The notes beneath the pieces were generated by a model. The model was not told the origin of the DNA, did no database searches, and saw only the letters and a program-made list of their open reading frames with translations. Shown in pieces: positions 1 to 9,739 of a stretch of 64,000 bases of DNA; the first letter of the stretch is position 1, and every line of letters starts with the position of its first letter. This DNA comes from Psychrobacter urativorans (GTDB taxonomy: Bacteria; Pseudomonadota; Gammaproteobacteria; Pseudomonadales; Moraxellaceae). A program made the translations under genes and the position numbers. Location: contig NZ_CP012678.1 of the NCBI RefSeq assembly GCF_001298525.1, positions 2,108,001 through 2,172,000 on the forward strand. Direction: 5' to 3'.

Positions 1-489
1 TCTTTTCAGGTACTGCTACCGTTGCCCACTCTTGATAAATCACAATATGAAGGGTGGCAATATTCTGAGCGCATAGAGCCTGAAGAAAGCTCACAACATA
101 CTGGGCACGTCTTATTGGTTGAAGACGATACTGTCAATGCCATTATAGCTAAAAAAGCTTTATCTAGTAGCGGACATATGGTCACCCATGTGACCGATGG
201 TCAACAAGCGCTAGATGAATTTGCTGCCAATCCTAAACAGTATGATGTGATTTTGATGGATCATCATATGCCCATTATGGACGGGATGCAGGCGACTATT
301 AGGTTGCATGAGCTGTATGATGCCAACGACTTACCGCCCATTATTGCCTTAACGGCTAATGCGATGGATGGTGAGCGCGAAAAGTATCTGCAAGCTGGAA
401 TGCAAGATTACTGTACCAAACCCTTTAAAAAAGAGCAGCTTAATTCATTGGTGCAATATTGGTTGATGTATAAGCGCTCGATGCAATAA
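1..489 (+). CDS. hybrid sensor histidine kinase, C-terminal part (receiver domain), cut by window edge
   Basis: The reading frame is open to the first base; the first residues read FQVLLPLP, the usual last strand of a histidine-kinase ATPase domain, so this is the tail of a longer hybrid kinase and not a free response regulator. After a linker of about 25 residues comes a complete receiver domain: acidic pair in VEDD, phosphoacceptor Asp in ILMDHHMP (codon at 259), the Thr/Ala of LTANA and the conserved Lys of CTKPF. Receiver domains of this type pass phosphate to an Hpt protein or output regulator. The input domain and signal lie outside the window. The TTG near base 22 is only an apparent start. 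Confidence 0.85.
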   Translation, partial: SFQVLLPLPTLDKSQYEGWQYSERIEPEESSQHTGHVLLVEDDTVNAIIAKKALSSSGHMVTHVTDGQQALDEFAANPKQYDVILMDHHMPIMDGMQATIRLHELYDANDLPPIIALTANAMDGEREKYLQAGMQDYCTKPFKKEQLNSLVQYWLMYKRSMQ

Positions 490-545
490 TAAGGTCAGTG
501 CAATCATAAAATCTAGGCAACAAAAATACCCTTAATTTATCAAAT

Positions 546-584
546 AAAAAAAGCTCAACCTTCGCGAAGGTAGAGCTTTTTTTA
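546..584. terminator. bidirectional intrinsic terminator
   Basis: Arms 552-564 and 565-577 form a near-perfect inverted repeat with one A/A mismatch. It has an A-run on the left and a T-run on the right. It sits between the kinase gene and the convergent efp and can stop both. Confidence 0.8.
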
Positions 585-614
585 TTCAGATTTTTTATTG
601 AGCGTGAGCTTAGA

Positions 615-1190
615 TTATTGGCTCACACGCGTTTGATAATCGCCCGTACGCGTATCGACACGTACCACTTCACCTTGTTGTACAAATAAAGGCACACGTA
701 CCACCGCACCTGTCTCTAGCGTCGCAGGTTTGCCGCCGCCGCCTGACGTATCACCACGTAAACCGGGATCGGTTTCGGTGATTTGCAATTCTACAAAGTT
801 AGGCGGAGTAATTGATAAAGGAACGCCGTTGAATAAAGTAATGGTGCAGAGAGCGTTACTGTTTTCTTTTAGCCATTTTACCGCATCACCGACAGCGGTT
901 TTGTCCGCTTGCAGTTGCTCAAAGCTTTCAGGGTGCATAAAGTGCCAAAATTCACCATCGTTATATAGATAGTTCATTTCAGTATCGACCACGTCTGCCA
1001 TCTCTAAGCTTTCACCTGACTTAAAGGTTTGCTCAAGCATTCTACCACTGCGTAGATTGCGCATTTTGACGCGGTTGAATGCTTGACCTTTACCAGGTTT
1101 AACAAACTCGTTTTCAACGATAGCATAAGGGTTGTTATCGAGCATTACTTTTAGACCGGCTTTAAATTCATTGGTAGAAACAGTTGCCAC
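615..1190 (-). CDS. efp: translation elongation factor P
   Basis: EF-P binds between the P and E sites of the ribosome and helps peptide-bond formation at consecutive prolines. Length is 191 residues, usual for the family (KOW-like, OB and C-terminal OB domains). The modification loop reads VKPGKGQAF with Lys34 as the residue expected to receive beta-lysine; this matches the epmB gene lying divergently 245 bp away. The start codon is GTG, seven bases after an AGGAG ribosome-binding site. The epmA ligase gene is not in the window. Identity is secure. Confidence 0.97.
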   Translation of the reverse strand: MATVSTNEFKAGLKVMLDNNPYAIVENEFVKPGKGQAFNRVKMRNLRSGRMLEQTFKSGESLEMADVVDTEMNYLYNDGEFWHFMHPESFEQLQADKTAVGDAVKWLKENSNALCTITLFNGVPLSITPPNFVELQITETDPGLRGDTSGGGGKPATLETGAVVRVPLFVQQGEVVRVDTRTGDYQTRVSQ

Positions 1191-1435
1191 AAGAGACTCC
1201 TAAGGGTTGAGAGGGTATTTGGGGGTATATAACTCATCATTATCGCCGTGCTAAATTTGGCGTTACGATAATAATGCTGGAGATATAGTAAAAATAAGTA
1301 GGATAAAGTATTCGGTGCGGTTGGTATTGCTTAATAGCCGCACCTTAAACGTTTACTCATTAAATGAGCAACCTTTGATAGCGCGCTGTCTAACAGCGTA
1401 TAATGTCGTTTTTTAGATATACGTAGTAGGTTGTC

Positions 1436-2443
1436 ATGATAAACCATTTAATCACACAAAAAAACTGGCAAACACAATTATCCGAAGCCATCACCTCCGT
1501 TGATGAGTTGCTGGAGCTATTAGAGCTGCAATCTTTAGAACCACAAGTGTATCTGCCCACCCATTTTGTACTGCGTGTACCGCGTGCTTTTGTGGCAAAA
1601 ATGACGGTAGGGGATGCGAGTGACCCTTTATTAAAACAAGTCTTGCCGGATAAACAAGAGCAAATCAAGGTCACCGGCTACGTTACTGATCCGTTAGCCG
1701 AAAACGCCCACAATCCGATTAAAGGTATGCTGCATAAATATGAGTCACGCGTGTTATTAACGCTGACGGGAGCGTGCGCGATTCATTGTCGTTACTGCTT
1801 TCGCCAACATTTTGATTATAGCGCCAATATGCCGACCGCAACCGCGCAAGCGGATATCATCAATTATATCATTGCGCATCCCGAAGTTAACGAGGTGATT
1901 TTAAGTGGCGGTGACCCCTTAAATGTGACTAATCGGCGCTTATTTGCGTGGCTTGATATCTTAGAAGCCATTCCGCAAATCACGACGATTCGTCTGCACA
2001 CGCGTTTGCCCATTGTTATTCCTGCACGCTTGGATAACGAATTGTTAGAGCGACTGGCGCAAAGTCGCTGCCAAATCGTGATGGTCATTCACTGCAATCA
2101 TGCCAATGAAATAGATGCGCTAACCGCTGCGGCTTTACAGCGTGCACGTATGGCTGGGATTACCTTACTCAATCAAACCGTGTTATTAGCCGGTATCAAT
2201 GACAGTGTCGCGGTGCAAGTTGCGCTCAGCCAACGCTTATTTAACGCCGGTGTGTTGCCCTATTATCTGCATGTATTGGATAAGGTAGCGGGCGCCGCCC
2301 ATTTTGACAGTGACGAGCGGTCAGCTCAGGCGCTGTACTGGAAATTACTGGCAGTATTACCTGGATATTTAGTGCCAAAATTAGTCAGAGAACTGCCAAA
2401 CAGACCGTTTAAGGTTCCCATTGACATTTACAATCATGCTTAG
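1436..2443 (+). CDS. epmB: EF-P beta-lysylation protein, lysine 2,3-aminomutase type
   Basis: EpmB is a radical SAM, PLP-dependent enzyme that turns L-lysine into (R)-beta-lysine, which EpmA then attaches to EF-P Lys34. The [4Fe-4S] motif CxxxCxxC is present as CAIHCRYC (Cys114, 118, 121), followed by FRQHF. Further on are the glycine-rich LSGGDPL strand, the substrate-binding motif in HVLDKVAGAAHF, and Lys315 in LVPKLVRE as the probable PLP lysine. Its 335 residues fit the short EpmB form, not the longer catabolic lysine aminomutases. The divergent pairing with efp supports the call. Confidence 0.95.
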   Translation: MINHLITQKNWQTQLSEAITSVDELLELLELQSLEPQVYLPTHFVLRVPRAFVAKMTVGDASDPLLKQVLPDKQEQIKVTGYVTDPLAENAHNPIKGMLHKYESRVLLTLTGACAIHCRYCFRQHFDYSANMPTATAQADIINYIIAHPEVNEVILSGGDPLNVTNRRLFAWLDILEAIPQITTIRLHTRLPIVIPARLDNELLERLAQSRCQIVMVIHCNHANEIDALTAAALQRARMAGITLLNQTVLLAGINDSVAVQVALSQRLFNAGVLPYYLHVLDKVAGAAHFDSDERSAQALYWKLLAVLPGYLVPKLVRELPNRPFKVPIDIYNHA

Positions 2444-2591
2444 AGTCGTCAATATAATGTCATCAGTATATTAATATAGATAATATAGATAGAAAATAGT
2501 AATAGATATTTGTTGATTATTAATAATAAGGACTGATAATAGCCAATACTAATCAATAGCGACTGCTAATAGTTATTAAGGAGCGACGAGG

Positions 2592-4514
2592 ATGAACTTA
2601 TCGACTTTTCAAACGTATTTAACGTCTAAAGCGCCCTTGGCAACGCCACCGCGCCATTACTTAAATGGTGAAGAAGAGCAGCAGCTATTAAAATGGGCTG
2701 CCAGCTTACCCGTACAGTCTGAAAACGAGCAGGCAAGTCAGTTAGAACAGATGCTCACTGAACTTAGCGTGGCTGAAATTGATGATGAGCTACGGTTACG
2801 CTTGATGAGTGTTGTCATGACGGCAACGGAGCGTTTGGTTGCGGCTTTACGTAAGCATTATATTTATGAGATAGGACCACTGAGCGATAGTCAGCTTGAG
2901 TTTGTGGAACAAGTGAAGTCATTATATTATTTAAATATATTGGTCTTTGATGCGGTGGTGCGCCGTGAACGTTTGGCGTTAAATTGTCGGCAGCAGCAAC
3001 GTGCTCCGAATCCAAGCGCTTGGAAGCGCCTAATAAAGCCCACAGTCGCATTGCCATTTACCTTAGCGATTGCTATTTATCAATCGCTATTGAGTTATCA
3101 AAAACTATTATACGAAAAGGCGATTTGTTATCAAAATCCACCACTTTATATATGGTCGGCACTCAATCAGCTGTATTACTTAGCCTGTCAGCATAATATA
3201 GCGCAAATGGATTTAACCTCGCATGTGGTCACGCGGCAAGCGCGCAGTATCCATCAACTGTACTGCCAAATTTGTCTGCATAGCTTGCTTAATGTATTGG
3301 CAATGCGGCGCCCGAGTATATTATTGATACAGCGCTTGCTACCAGAGTGGTCGCTGCACATCAGCGCGACACTAGAACCACAAACCCAGACCCGCATTTT
3401 TATCGATTTAAAAAGTGACTGTCCACCTGAGTATCTGACGCCAGTCACCGTTATTAATCCGTACGAAGAGCATCAAGATTGCTTGTTTATTGAGCTTGAG
3501 CCACTGGCCGCTTACTTCCGTCAACGCCAAAATGAGTTGCTAGCCGTCAATCAAAAAATGACAGAATATCGCTTGATTACTAAGATTTTAATGGCAATAA
3601 CGCATCGTTATATTAACCGTCAAATGAACATAGCATCTAGATATAGCCCCAAAAAACGGGGCACGGTAATTACCTGCTTTAATGATATTCATTATCACGT
3701 CGCAGGGAAACACAGCTTAATGAGTATGATTGCGGCACAAGATTTATCGGCTGAGTATCTACCGCGCTACGACACCGCCCCTAGAAAAGATGCCACGCCA
3801 CCAGCATTTGAAATAGAGATGTATGACTGTACCAAAACAAGGTCTACTTTTAGAACATTGCGCTTGCTTACCGCTCAAGATATCGTAGCGCAGCAAGGGG
3901 TGTTGAACTCTGAAGCGCAAAAGCATAAAGACGGCAGCAAACAAAGTAGTAATGTATTAATACCGCCTTTAACCGAGATATTTGAACCCATAACCATGAA
4001 AGAAGCTGCAACAGTAAGTGATAGTGTGCTCACCAGCTTTTTAGCGACTGCGCCGCCGCGCTTATGCATTATGAGCTTGTTCCTATTGTGTCACCATCAA
4101 GACCAAGAGGGTCAAGAAAAAAGTGCTCAAAAGCAAGATACTCAAAAATATAGCCATCAAGCAGACGATTATCAAGAAAATGATAAAGAAAACTGGTCAT
4201 TGGGCATGGTACGTTGGCTAACTATTGATGCCGAGTACGTGGAAGCAGAAGCGCAAATTTTGGGCAATGCGCCAACGGCTTGTGCACTGCGTCTTGATAA
4301 TCGAGACAATCGTAGCCAAAGCTTTATCCCAGCCTTACTGTTAGCCGCTGAAGATGACTTGCAAACGACCTCTAGTTTATTGGTGCCGTCTTATCATTTT
4401 AAAGTAAACGATAAGGTGATTATTCGTTTAAACGGTGAGCAAAAACCGTTGCGTCTACAACAGACCTTATTAAGTACAGAGGAGTTTACTCAATACGAAG
4501 TCGTGCGGCTGTGA
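2592..4514 (+). CDS. conserved hypothetical protein upstream of fimX
   Basis: I do not recognise a named family for this 640-residue protein. It has no signal peptide and no clear membrane segments. The first two thirds look helical, with a tract QSLLSYQKLLYEKA near residue 170. A low-complexity, charged stretch (about residues 500-530, rich in Gln, Lys, Asp) leads to a C-terminal beta-rich part starting WSLGMVRWL and ending in strands around VNDKVIIRL. That part recalls PilZ-like c-di-GMP-binding barrels, but the RxxxR signature is not obvious, so this is inference only. It precedes the FimX-like gene by 172 bp on the same strand, which suggests a role in the same c-di-GMP or pilus pathway. 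Ribosome-binding site: AAGGAG-type, 5' of ATG. Confidence 0.7.
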   Translation: MNLSTFQTYLTSKAPLATPPRHYLNGEEEQQLLKWAASLPVQSENEQASQLEQMLTELSVAEIDDELRLRLMSVVMTATERLVAALRKHYIYEIGPLSDSQLEFVEQVKSLYYLNILVFDAVVRRERLALNCRQQQRAPNPSAWKRLIKPTVALPFTLAIAIYQSLLSYQKLLYEKAICYQNPPLYIWSALNQLYYLACQHNIAQMDLTSHVVTRQARSIHQLYCQICLHSLLNVLAMRRPSILLIQRLLPEWSLHISATLEPQTQTRIFIDLKSDCPPEYLTPVTVINPYEEHQDCLFIELEPLAAYFRQRQNELLAVNQKMTEYRLITKILMAITHRYINRQMNIASRYSPKKRGTVITCFNDIHYHVAGKHSLMSMIAAQDLSAEYLPRYDTAPRKDATPPAFEIEMYDCTKTRSTFRTLRLLTAQDIVAQQGVLNSEAQKHKDGSKQSSNVLIPPLTEIFEPITMKEAATVSDSVLTSFLATAPPRLCIMSLFLLCHHQDQEGQEKSAQKQDTQKYSHQADDYQENDKENWSLGMVRWLTIDAEYVEAEAQILGNAPTACALRLDNRDNRSQSFIPALLLAAEDDLQTTSSLLVPSYHFKVNDKVIIRLNGEQKPLRLQQTLLSTEEFTQYEVVRL

Positions 4515-4686
4515 TGAATCGTTGGAAAACGGCTATTTTTAAGCCAATCTCAGACGTTTCGGATGGAATTAGCATTATTAGTCAACATAAAGTGAGATAA
4601 ATTGTAGTATAAATTATTTGACCCTTTATAATTGATACCATGATTAAGCCATACCTCATTTTATGGCAAAACGGAAAAGGTCTGTT

Positions 4687-6777
4687 ATGCGAAATAATGC
4701 TCTCTTGAATCTATTAGTGATAGACGAAGATCAGCTGTATGCTGAACGTCTGGTAAAGTTATTGTCCTCTTATTATGAAGAGGTTAATTTGGGCTTTTTA
4801 GATGATAAAGAGGAGCTATTAAAAGCATTACGACATCAGTGGGATGTATTGGTGTTTGGACGGGCTTATGATTTAAGCTTTACCGACGTGGTGGGTGTCG
4901 TTCAAGAACAAGATCTTGATTTGCCCATGATTGCGCTCATGAGTGATGATATGGCAGTGACAGGTTGCAATGATGACGGTCTACCAGCCGTGATTGATGG
5001 CAACATGGTCAAAGCGTTAGTGGCAGAAAAAGATACTCAAATCGTTATGGCAATATGCTTGCAACATGCCAACTTATGTAGCCGTCAGCAATTAAAAGCA
5101 TTGCGTTATGTCTTATCAGAAGCTGAACAACGCGCTAATATCTTAATTAAAAACTCTAAAAGTGCGGTTGCTTATTTGGATCAAGGGATTCATATTTTCG
5201 CCAATGACCCTTATCTGGAATTGTTCGGCTTTGATACCGTTAATAATATTATTGGGGTACCTGTCATTGATTTAATTGCGGGCGGTGATAACATCAAAGC
5301 TTTTAAGCGGTTTTTAAGTCAGTTTGATAAAGGCAGTCGCGCTCAAGTTGAGTTTAAATTTGAAAGCCGCCGCACGGATGGCACTACTTTTGAAGCCGAA
5401 TTACAATTGGCTGCTGCCACTTTTGAGAGTAAGCCAGTCACGCAGATTATTATTCAACAAAACGATAATAGTACGGAGATAGCCAAACGCTTGGCTGTAG
5501 CTGAGCGTCAAGACAGTTTAACGGGATTAAATAATCGCCGCGGATTTGAAGAGCATTTTGAGGCGTTATACCAATTGGTGCTAGTAGGTAAAACGAGTGC
5601 GGCTCTGCTATATATTCAGTTGGATAATATCGGCAAAATCCGTAACAGCTTAGGTTTACAAGGGATTGATGCGACGATTAAACAAGTAGGCTATGTGTTA
5701 GATGAGCTGATTGTTGATGGTTATGTGAGCCGATTTAGTGATACGGCATTCACCATTTTAGTTGAAAACTTAACGACGCAAGCACTCACAGCGTTGGCGG
5801 AACGTATTCGCATTACCATCGGCGACTTGTATATCGAGGTAGAAAAACGCACTACTAACACCACTGCTAGTATTGGCATGGTTAAAATAGAGTCTAATGC
5901 TGCTGAGCCGAATATACTCCTTGAGCGTGCTATTGATGCCATTAACCAGATCAGAGAGGACACTCAAAATCTCGGTAATGCTTATCATCTCTATGATCCT
6001 AGTGCCCATGCCAGTAGCGATGATGATGCGCTGGCAGAATCATTAATGAATGCGATTGCCAATAATCATTTTGAGTTACTATTCCAACCTATTTATGATG
6101 TTAATGCTGACCGTAGTGATTTCTTTGAAGTGTATTTACGCTTGCCGTTAGCGGATGCTGATAATACTATTTTAATGCCCAATCAATTTATGGCCGTTGC
6201 CAAAACGCATAATCTCCGTGAAAAAATAGATCGTTGGCTATTGATTAATGCTTGTAAACAGCTGAATGAGATTCGTAAACTGCATCCGCAAGCACGCATA
6301 TTAGTACAATTAACCAGCGCTTCATTAGTGGATAAAAAACTACCTAATGTCGCCAGCCAATTGATTAATGCAGTGGGTGGGGTGGCGGATGCGCTAACGC
6401 TACAGTTTAATGAAGAAGAGGTTGCCAATCATTTGTCTATGGCAAAAATACAGTTCACCGCCCTTAACCAAGCCCGCTGCCAAGTAGCGATTCGCAATTT
6501 TGGGTCATCTGAAAAATCGGTTGAAATTGCTGGTATTGTGCAGCCGAACATGATGAGATTGGCGCGTACCTATGTTGACGGTATCAATAACGCAGATAAT
6601 CTGGATACGGTGAAGTCGCTTATCCTACGAGCGAAGGCGCTAAATATTGATGTACTCATGCCCTACATCGAAGATGCGGCGACCATGTCCGTCGCTTGGA
6701 GTGTCGGTGCGCGTTATTTGCAAGGCTATTATCTTGAAGAACCAAGTAAAACCATGACTATCGCTACTGAAAAATAG
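4687..6777 (+). CDS. fimX: FimX-type degenerate GGDEF/EAL c-di-GMP receptor
   Basis: Domain order is receiver-like (about 1-115), PAS (about 145-255), GGDEF (about 275-430) and EAL (about 445-690), as in Pseudomonas FimX, and the length of 696 residues is close to it. The receiver lacks the phosphoacceptor Asp (WDVLVFGRAY), the GGDEF site is ruined (SRFSDTAF) and the EAL signature reads EVYLRL. This fits a non-catalytic protein whose EAL domain binds c-di-GMP and controls type IV pilus assembly at the cell pole. I start at the second ATG (4687), which has AAAAGG six bases upstream; the ATG at 4663 has no such site. No pilus genes lie nearby. Confidence 0.82.
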   Translation: MRNNALLNLLVIDEDQLYAERLVKLLSSYYEEVNLGFLDDKEELLKALRHQWDVLVFGRAYDLSFTDVVGVVQEQDLDLPMIALMSDDMAVTGCNDDGLPAVIDGNMVKALVAEKDTQIVMAICLQHANLCSRQQLKALRYVLSEAEQRANILIKNSKSAVAYLDQGIHIFANDPYLELFGFDTVNNIIGVPVIDLIAGGDNIKAFKRFLSQFDKGSRAQVEFKFESRRTDGTTFEAELQLAAATFESKPVTQIIIQQNDNSTEIAKRLAVAERQDSLTGLNNRRGFEEHFEALYQLVLVGKTSAALLYIQLDNIGKIRNSLGLQGIDATIKQVGYVLDELIVDGYVSRFSDTAFTILVENLTTQALTALAERIRITIGDLYIEVEKRTTNTTASIGMVKIESNAAEPNILLERAIDAINQIREDTQNLGNAYHLYDPSAHASSDDDALAESLMNAIANNHFELLFQPIYDVNADRSDFFEVYLRLPLADADNTILMPNQFMAVAKTHNLREKIDRWLLINACKQLNEIRKLHPQARILVQLTSASLVDKKLPNVASQLINAVGGVADALTLQFNEEEVANHLSMAKIQFTALNQARCQVAIRNFGSSEKSVEIAGIVQPNMMRLARTYVDGINNADNLDTVKSLILRAKALNIDVLMPYIEDAATMSVAWSVGARYLQGYYLEEPSKTMTIATEK

Positions 6778-6847
6778 CGCGTACCATGAAGTATGTTGCC
6801 CTTAAGTCATTGATACAACAATCCTTCTAATAATAAGCCTAATCGTT

Positions 6848-7495
6848 ATGCCTAATATCAGTACGCTTTATATCAATCAGCCTTATACTAAAAAGCTTCA
6901 AATCAGCACTGTTTTAGTGGTGCCATTAATGGTCATATCGATGCTAACGCTTAGCGCCTGTAAGCGCACGCCGCCTGATTATCGTGAGGTTGTGACCTTG
7001 CCCTTATATACCGAAGGTGACGCTGATAAAGGCGCGCTGATTTATGAAGACGCTTGCGGACAATGTCACCAGCTGAATCCGGGCAGTAATAAAAAAGGTC
7101 CTCAGCTAATGAACATCTACGGCGCTCCTGCTGCGGAGTTAGCCGATTATAACTATAGTGATGAATTAATCGCATCGGGCTGGGTATGGGATGCCAAAAC
7201 GTTAGATCCTTATATTGCTGATACTGAAAAAGCCATGCCAGGGTCAAAAATGTTGGCAGATCCAATGCCTAATGCGAGTGAACGGGCAGACGTGATTGCT
7301 TATTTATCCACTTTGCGCGCTGCTATTCCTGAGCTGGATGCTGAGGGATTTCCAGTAAAAGTGAGTGCTGATAAAGGTGCTAAGCCAGACAGCACGCCAG
7401 TAAGCAAAACAAAAACTGAGCGTCCGCAAATGAGTAATGAGCCAGTCGATGTCTCATCAGATCCTACCCAAAAACCAGCTGCCGATTTTCAATAG
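6848..7495 (+). CDS. lipoprotein c-type cytochrome
   Basis: The N-terminal hydrophobic segment ends in a lipobox (LSAC, Cys38), so the protein is probably a membrane-anchored periplasmic lipoprotein. One haem-binding motif CGQCH (Cys70, Cys73, His74) follows, and the sixth ligand Met is probably in KAMPGSKM near residue 130. The motif order CxxCH, GPxL, W, KxxMPG, then a terminal helix DVIAYLSTLR is typical of mitochondrial-type class I cytochrome c. The last 50 residues are Pro/Ser/Lys-rich and disordered. It stands alone between fimX and moxR, so its redox partner is unknown. Confidence 0.88.
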   Translation: MPNISTLYINQPYTKKLQISTVLVVPLMVISMLTLSACKRTPPDYREVVTLPLYTEGDADKGALIYEDACGQCHQLNPGSNKKGPQLMNIYGAPAAELADYNYSDELIASGWVWDAKTLDPYIADTEKAMPGSKMLADPMPNASERADVIAYLSTLRAAIPELDAEGFPVKVSADKGAKPDSTPVSKTKTERPQMSNEPVDVSSDPTQKPAADFQ

Positions 7496-7592
7496 ACTGA
7501 CTGCTCACTAGGTTTGTTTGATTTAACTCCGTGCATTACATTTTAAACGCCCTGTTATTCCACTTATAATAATAAAAAATCGGTAATTTACA

Positions 7593-8636
7593 ATGCGCCA
7601 AAGCCATGCTTACGATTCATTGCCACAATCAGAACCTTTATTAGCAGAGTCAGGTATGACTACTGGCATTGCTAGTGCCACGCCTACAGAAGCGGATTAC
7701 CTGACTAATCAACGTCAAGTTGCCCAGTTATTAACCCAATTGAATCAAGTGGTTTTAGATAAGCCGCGCGTGGTCAAGTTGGCGCTCAGTTGTGTGCTTG
7801 CCGGTGGGCATTTATTGCTGCAAGACTTACCTGGTATGGGAAAAACGACGTTAGCGCAAGGGTTGGCGCAATTACTCGGACTGACCTTTAATCGGGTGCA
7901 ATTTACCAATGATATGTTGCCCGCTGATATTTTGGGTATGAATATTTATGACCAAGCCAAGTTGGGTTTTGAGTTTCGTAAAGGTCCTATATTCACTCAG
8001 TTATTATTAGCAGATGAAATTAACCGCTCTAGTCCTAAAACGCAAAGTGCGCTACTTGAGGCAATGGAGGAGCGCCAAGTATCACAAGACGGACAGACGT
8101 ATCGTTTGCCAAAACCATTTTTTGTGATTGCGACCCAAAATCCAATGCAGCAAGCCGGTGTCTATCCGTTACCTGAGTCGCAATTAGATCGGTTTTTGAT
8201 GTGTTTGTCACTTGGTTATCCGTCACCCGCGGCTGAGCGCGCGCTGTTGCAAGGTCAAGATCGCCGTGAGCTGCTAGCAAGTTTAGATGCAGTGCTCGAT
8301 ACCGAGGCGGTACTATTGGCGCAACAAGGGGTGCAGCAGGTTTATGTTGCCGATGTGGTGCTGGATTACTTGCAGCGTTTGGTTGCAAAGACGCGTATCA
8401 GTCAAGAATATCATGGGTTATCACCACGAGGCGTATTATCCTTACAGCGTGCCGCGCAAGCGTATGCGTATGTTTCTGGGCATCAAGAGGTGTCGCCTGA
8501 GGATATTCAAGCGGTTTTTGCCGCGGTTGCCGATCATCGGTTGGGGCAGCGTTTTATACCGACGCATGCCGTCAGTGGACAAGCAGCGCTCAGCATTGCT
8601 CAGCGCATTATGGCGGAAGTTTCAGTTATCATTTAA
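7593..8636 (+). CDS. MoxR-family AAA+ ATPase
   Basis: Walker A is DLPGMGKTTLAQG (about residues 78-90), Walker B LLLADEINR, followed by TQSALLEAMEERQ, a MoxR hallmark, and sensor 1 in FFVIATQNP. MoxR ATPases act as chaperones for partner proteins, usually encoded next to them as here: a DUF58 protein and a TgpA transglutaminase follow on the same strand. The first 40 residues are extra and look disordered. No strong ribosome-binding site is seen before the ATG, so the start could lie a little downstream. Confidence 0.93.
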   Translation: MRQSHAYDSLPQSEPLLAESGMTTGIASATPTEADYLTNQRQVAQLLTQLNQVVLDKPRVVKLALSCVLAGGHLLLQDLPGMGKTTLAQGLAQLLGLTFNRVQFTNDMLPADILGMNIYDQAKLGFEFRKGPIFTQLLLADEINRSSPKTQSALLEAMEERQVSQDGQTYRLPKPFFVIATQNPMQQAGVYPLPESQLDRFLMCLSLGYPSPAAERALLQGQDRRELLASLDAVLDTEAVLLAQQGVQQVYVADVVLDYLQRLVAKTRISQEYHGLSPRGVLSLQRAAQAYAYVSGHQEVSPEDIQAVFAAVADHRLGQRFIPTHAVSGQAALSIAQRIMAEVSVII

Positions 8637-8689
8637 ATTAAAATCTTAAATCTGCTTTGATGTAAATGCGTATTATCAATAGGGTGATT

Positions 8690-9739
8690 ATGAAACGTTT
8701 ACCCCGTACCTTGACACAACCTATGACGGCGGCGATGGCACGATGGTTTGCAAAACGTGCGCCCAAAAATGATACTGCCACGCTTAATTTGCGCAATGTT
8801 TATATATTTTTTAGTAAAGAAGGCGCGCTTTTCGCTTTATTACTGGTCATTACTTTTGTTGCTGGTATCAATTATGCCAATAACTTGGTACTAGGATTGT
8901 GCTTTTATTTGGTCAGTGTCTGGCTGATTAGTTTTCATATCACCTTTGCCCATATTTCAGGTTTGCAAATACGTTTGCTTGACGTGACGATGGCAGAAGC
9001 GGGCGCGCCAGTGTGGGTCACGCTACAACTGCGTAGCGAGAGTCGACAGCCTAGACGGCAACTGATATTTAGCTTTGATAAAACCATTAAACCAAAGACG
9101 GCTAAGCACCGCAATGATAAGCAAAATGACCGTAAAGTAGATAATAATCCCCGCTCACAAATCTTATTACCACGTTTACAAGACGAGCAAATTATTCGCC
9201 TCGCCATTCCTACTTCTCATCGCGGTGAGCTTGAATTACCACGCTTGCAAATTAGCACGGTGTATCCTTTAGGGATTATGCGTGCATGGTCTTATGTTTA
9301 TTTTGCGCGCACTGCTTGGGTCTATCCTCAGCCTGAAACCTTTGAATGGCAAGCACACTATTTGGTAGCCCATAACGATAATTTGCCGACAGGCGGACAA
9401 TATACGCAAGGACAAGATGATTTTGAACGTCTGGATAATTATATTGAAGGGGAATCGTTAGCGCGGGTATCGTGGGCACATGTAGCGCGTGGGCAGGGTA
9501 TGTTTACCAAGCATTTTGCCGATCCTATCGGTTATGAGCAGACGTTAGATTATGCGGATATGCCTGCGACGCATCATGAGCAAAAATTGGCGCAACTGGC
9601 GTATGGGGCGCTTGAGCTTGGGCAGCGCGGTGTGCCGTTTCAGATGCAACTGCCTACGGATACCCACACGGCGACGACTATTGGTCAAGGTGAATCATAC
9701 GCCCAAGCCTGCTTATTACGGTTGGCAAAAGCACCATGA
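8690..9739 (+). CDS. DUF58 domain membrane protein
   Basis: Two adjacent membrane segments (about residues 40-85 of the longer reading) are followed by a cytoplasmic or periplasmic beta-rich part and the DUF58 core with GGQYTQGQDDFERLDNYIEG, then the SWAHVARG-type signature. DUF58 proteins have a von Willebrand-like fold and partner MoxR ATPases. An earlier ATG at 8666 is in frame, but AGGG lies five bases before the ATG at 8690, which I prefer. The last four bases overlap the start of the next gene (ATGA), so the two are translationally coupled. Confidence 0.88.
   Translation: MKRLPRTLTQPMTAAMARWFAKRAPKNDTATLNLRNVYIFFSKEGALFALLLVITFVAGINYANNLVLGLCFYLVSVWLISFHITFAHISGLQIRLLDVTMAEAGAPVWVTLQLRSESRQPRRQLIFSFDKTIKPKTAKHRNDKQNDRKVDNNPRSQILLPRLQDEQIIRLAIPTSHRGELELPRLQISTVYPLGIMRAWSYVYFARTAWVYPQPETFEWQAHYLVAHNDNLPTGGQYTQGQDDFERLDNYIEGESLARVSWAHVARGQGMFTKHFADPIGYEQTLDYADMPATHHEQKLAQLAYGALELGQRGVPFQMQLPTDTHTATTIGQGESYAQACLLRLAKAP

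Noticed and set aside
22..489. Free-standing response regulator starting at TTG
   Set aside because: The frame is open upstream and begins with the end of a kinase ATPase domain.
730..972. Frame opposite efp
   Set aside because: Antisense to a certain gene, with no ribosome-binding site or recognisable product.
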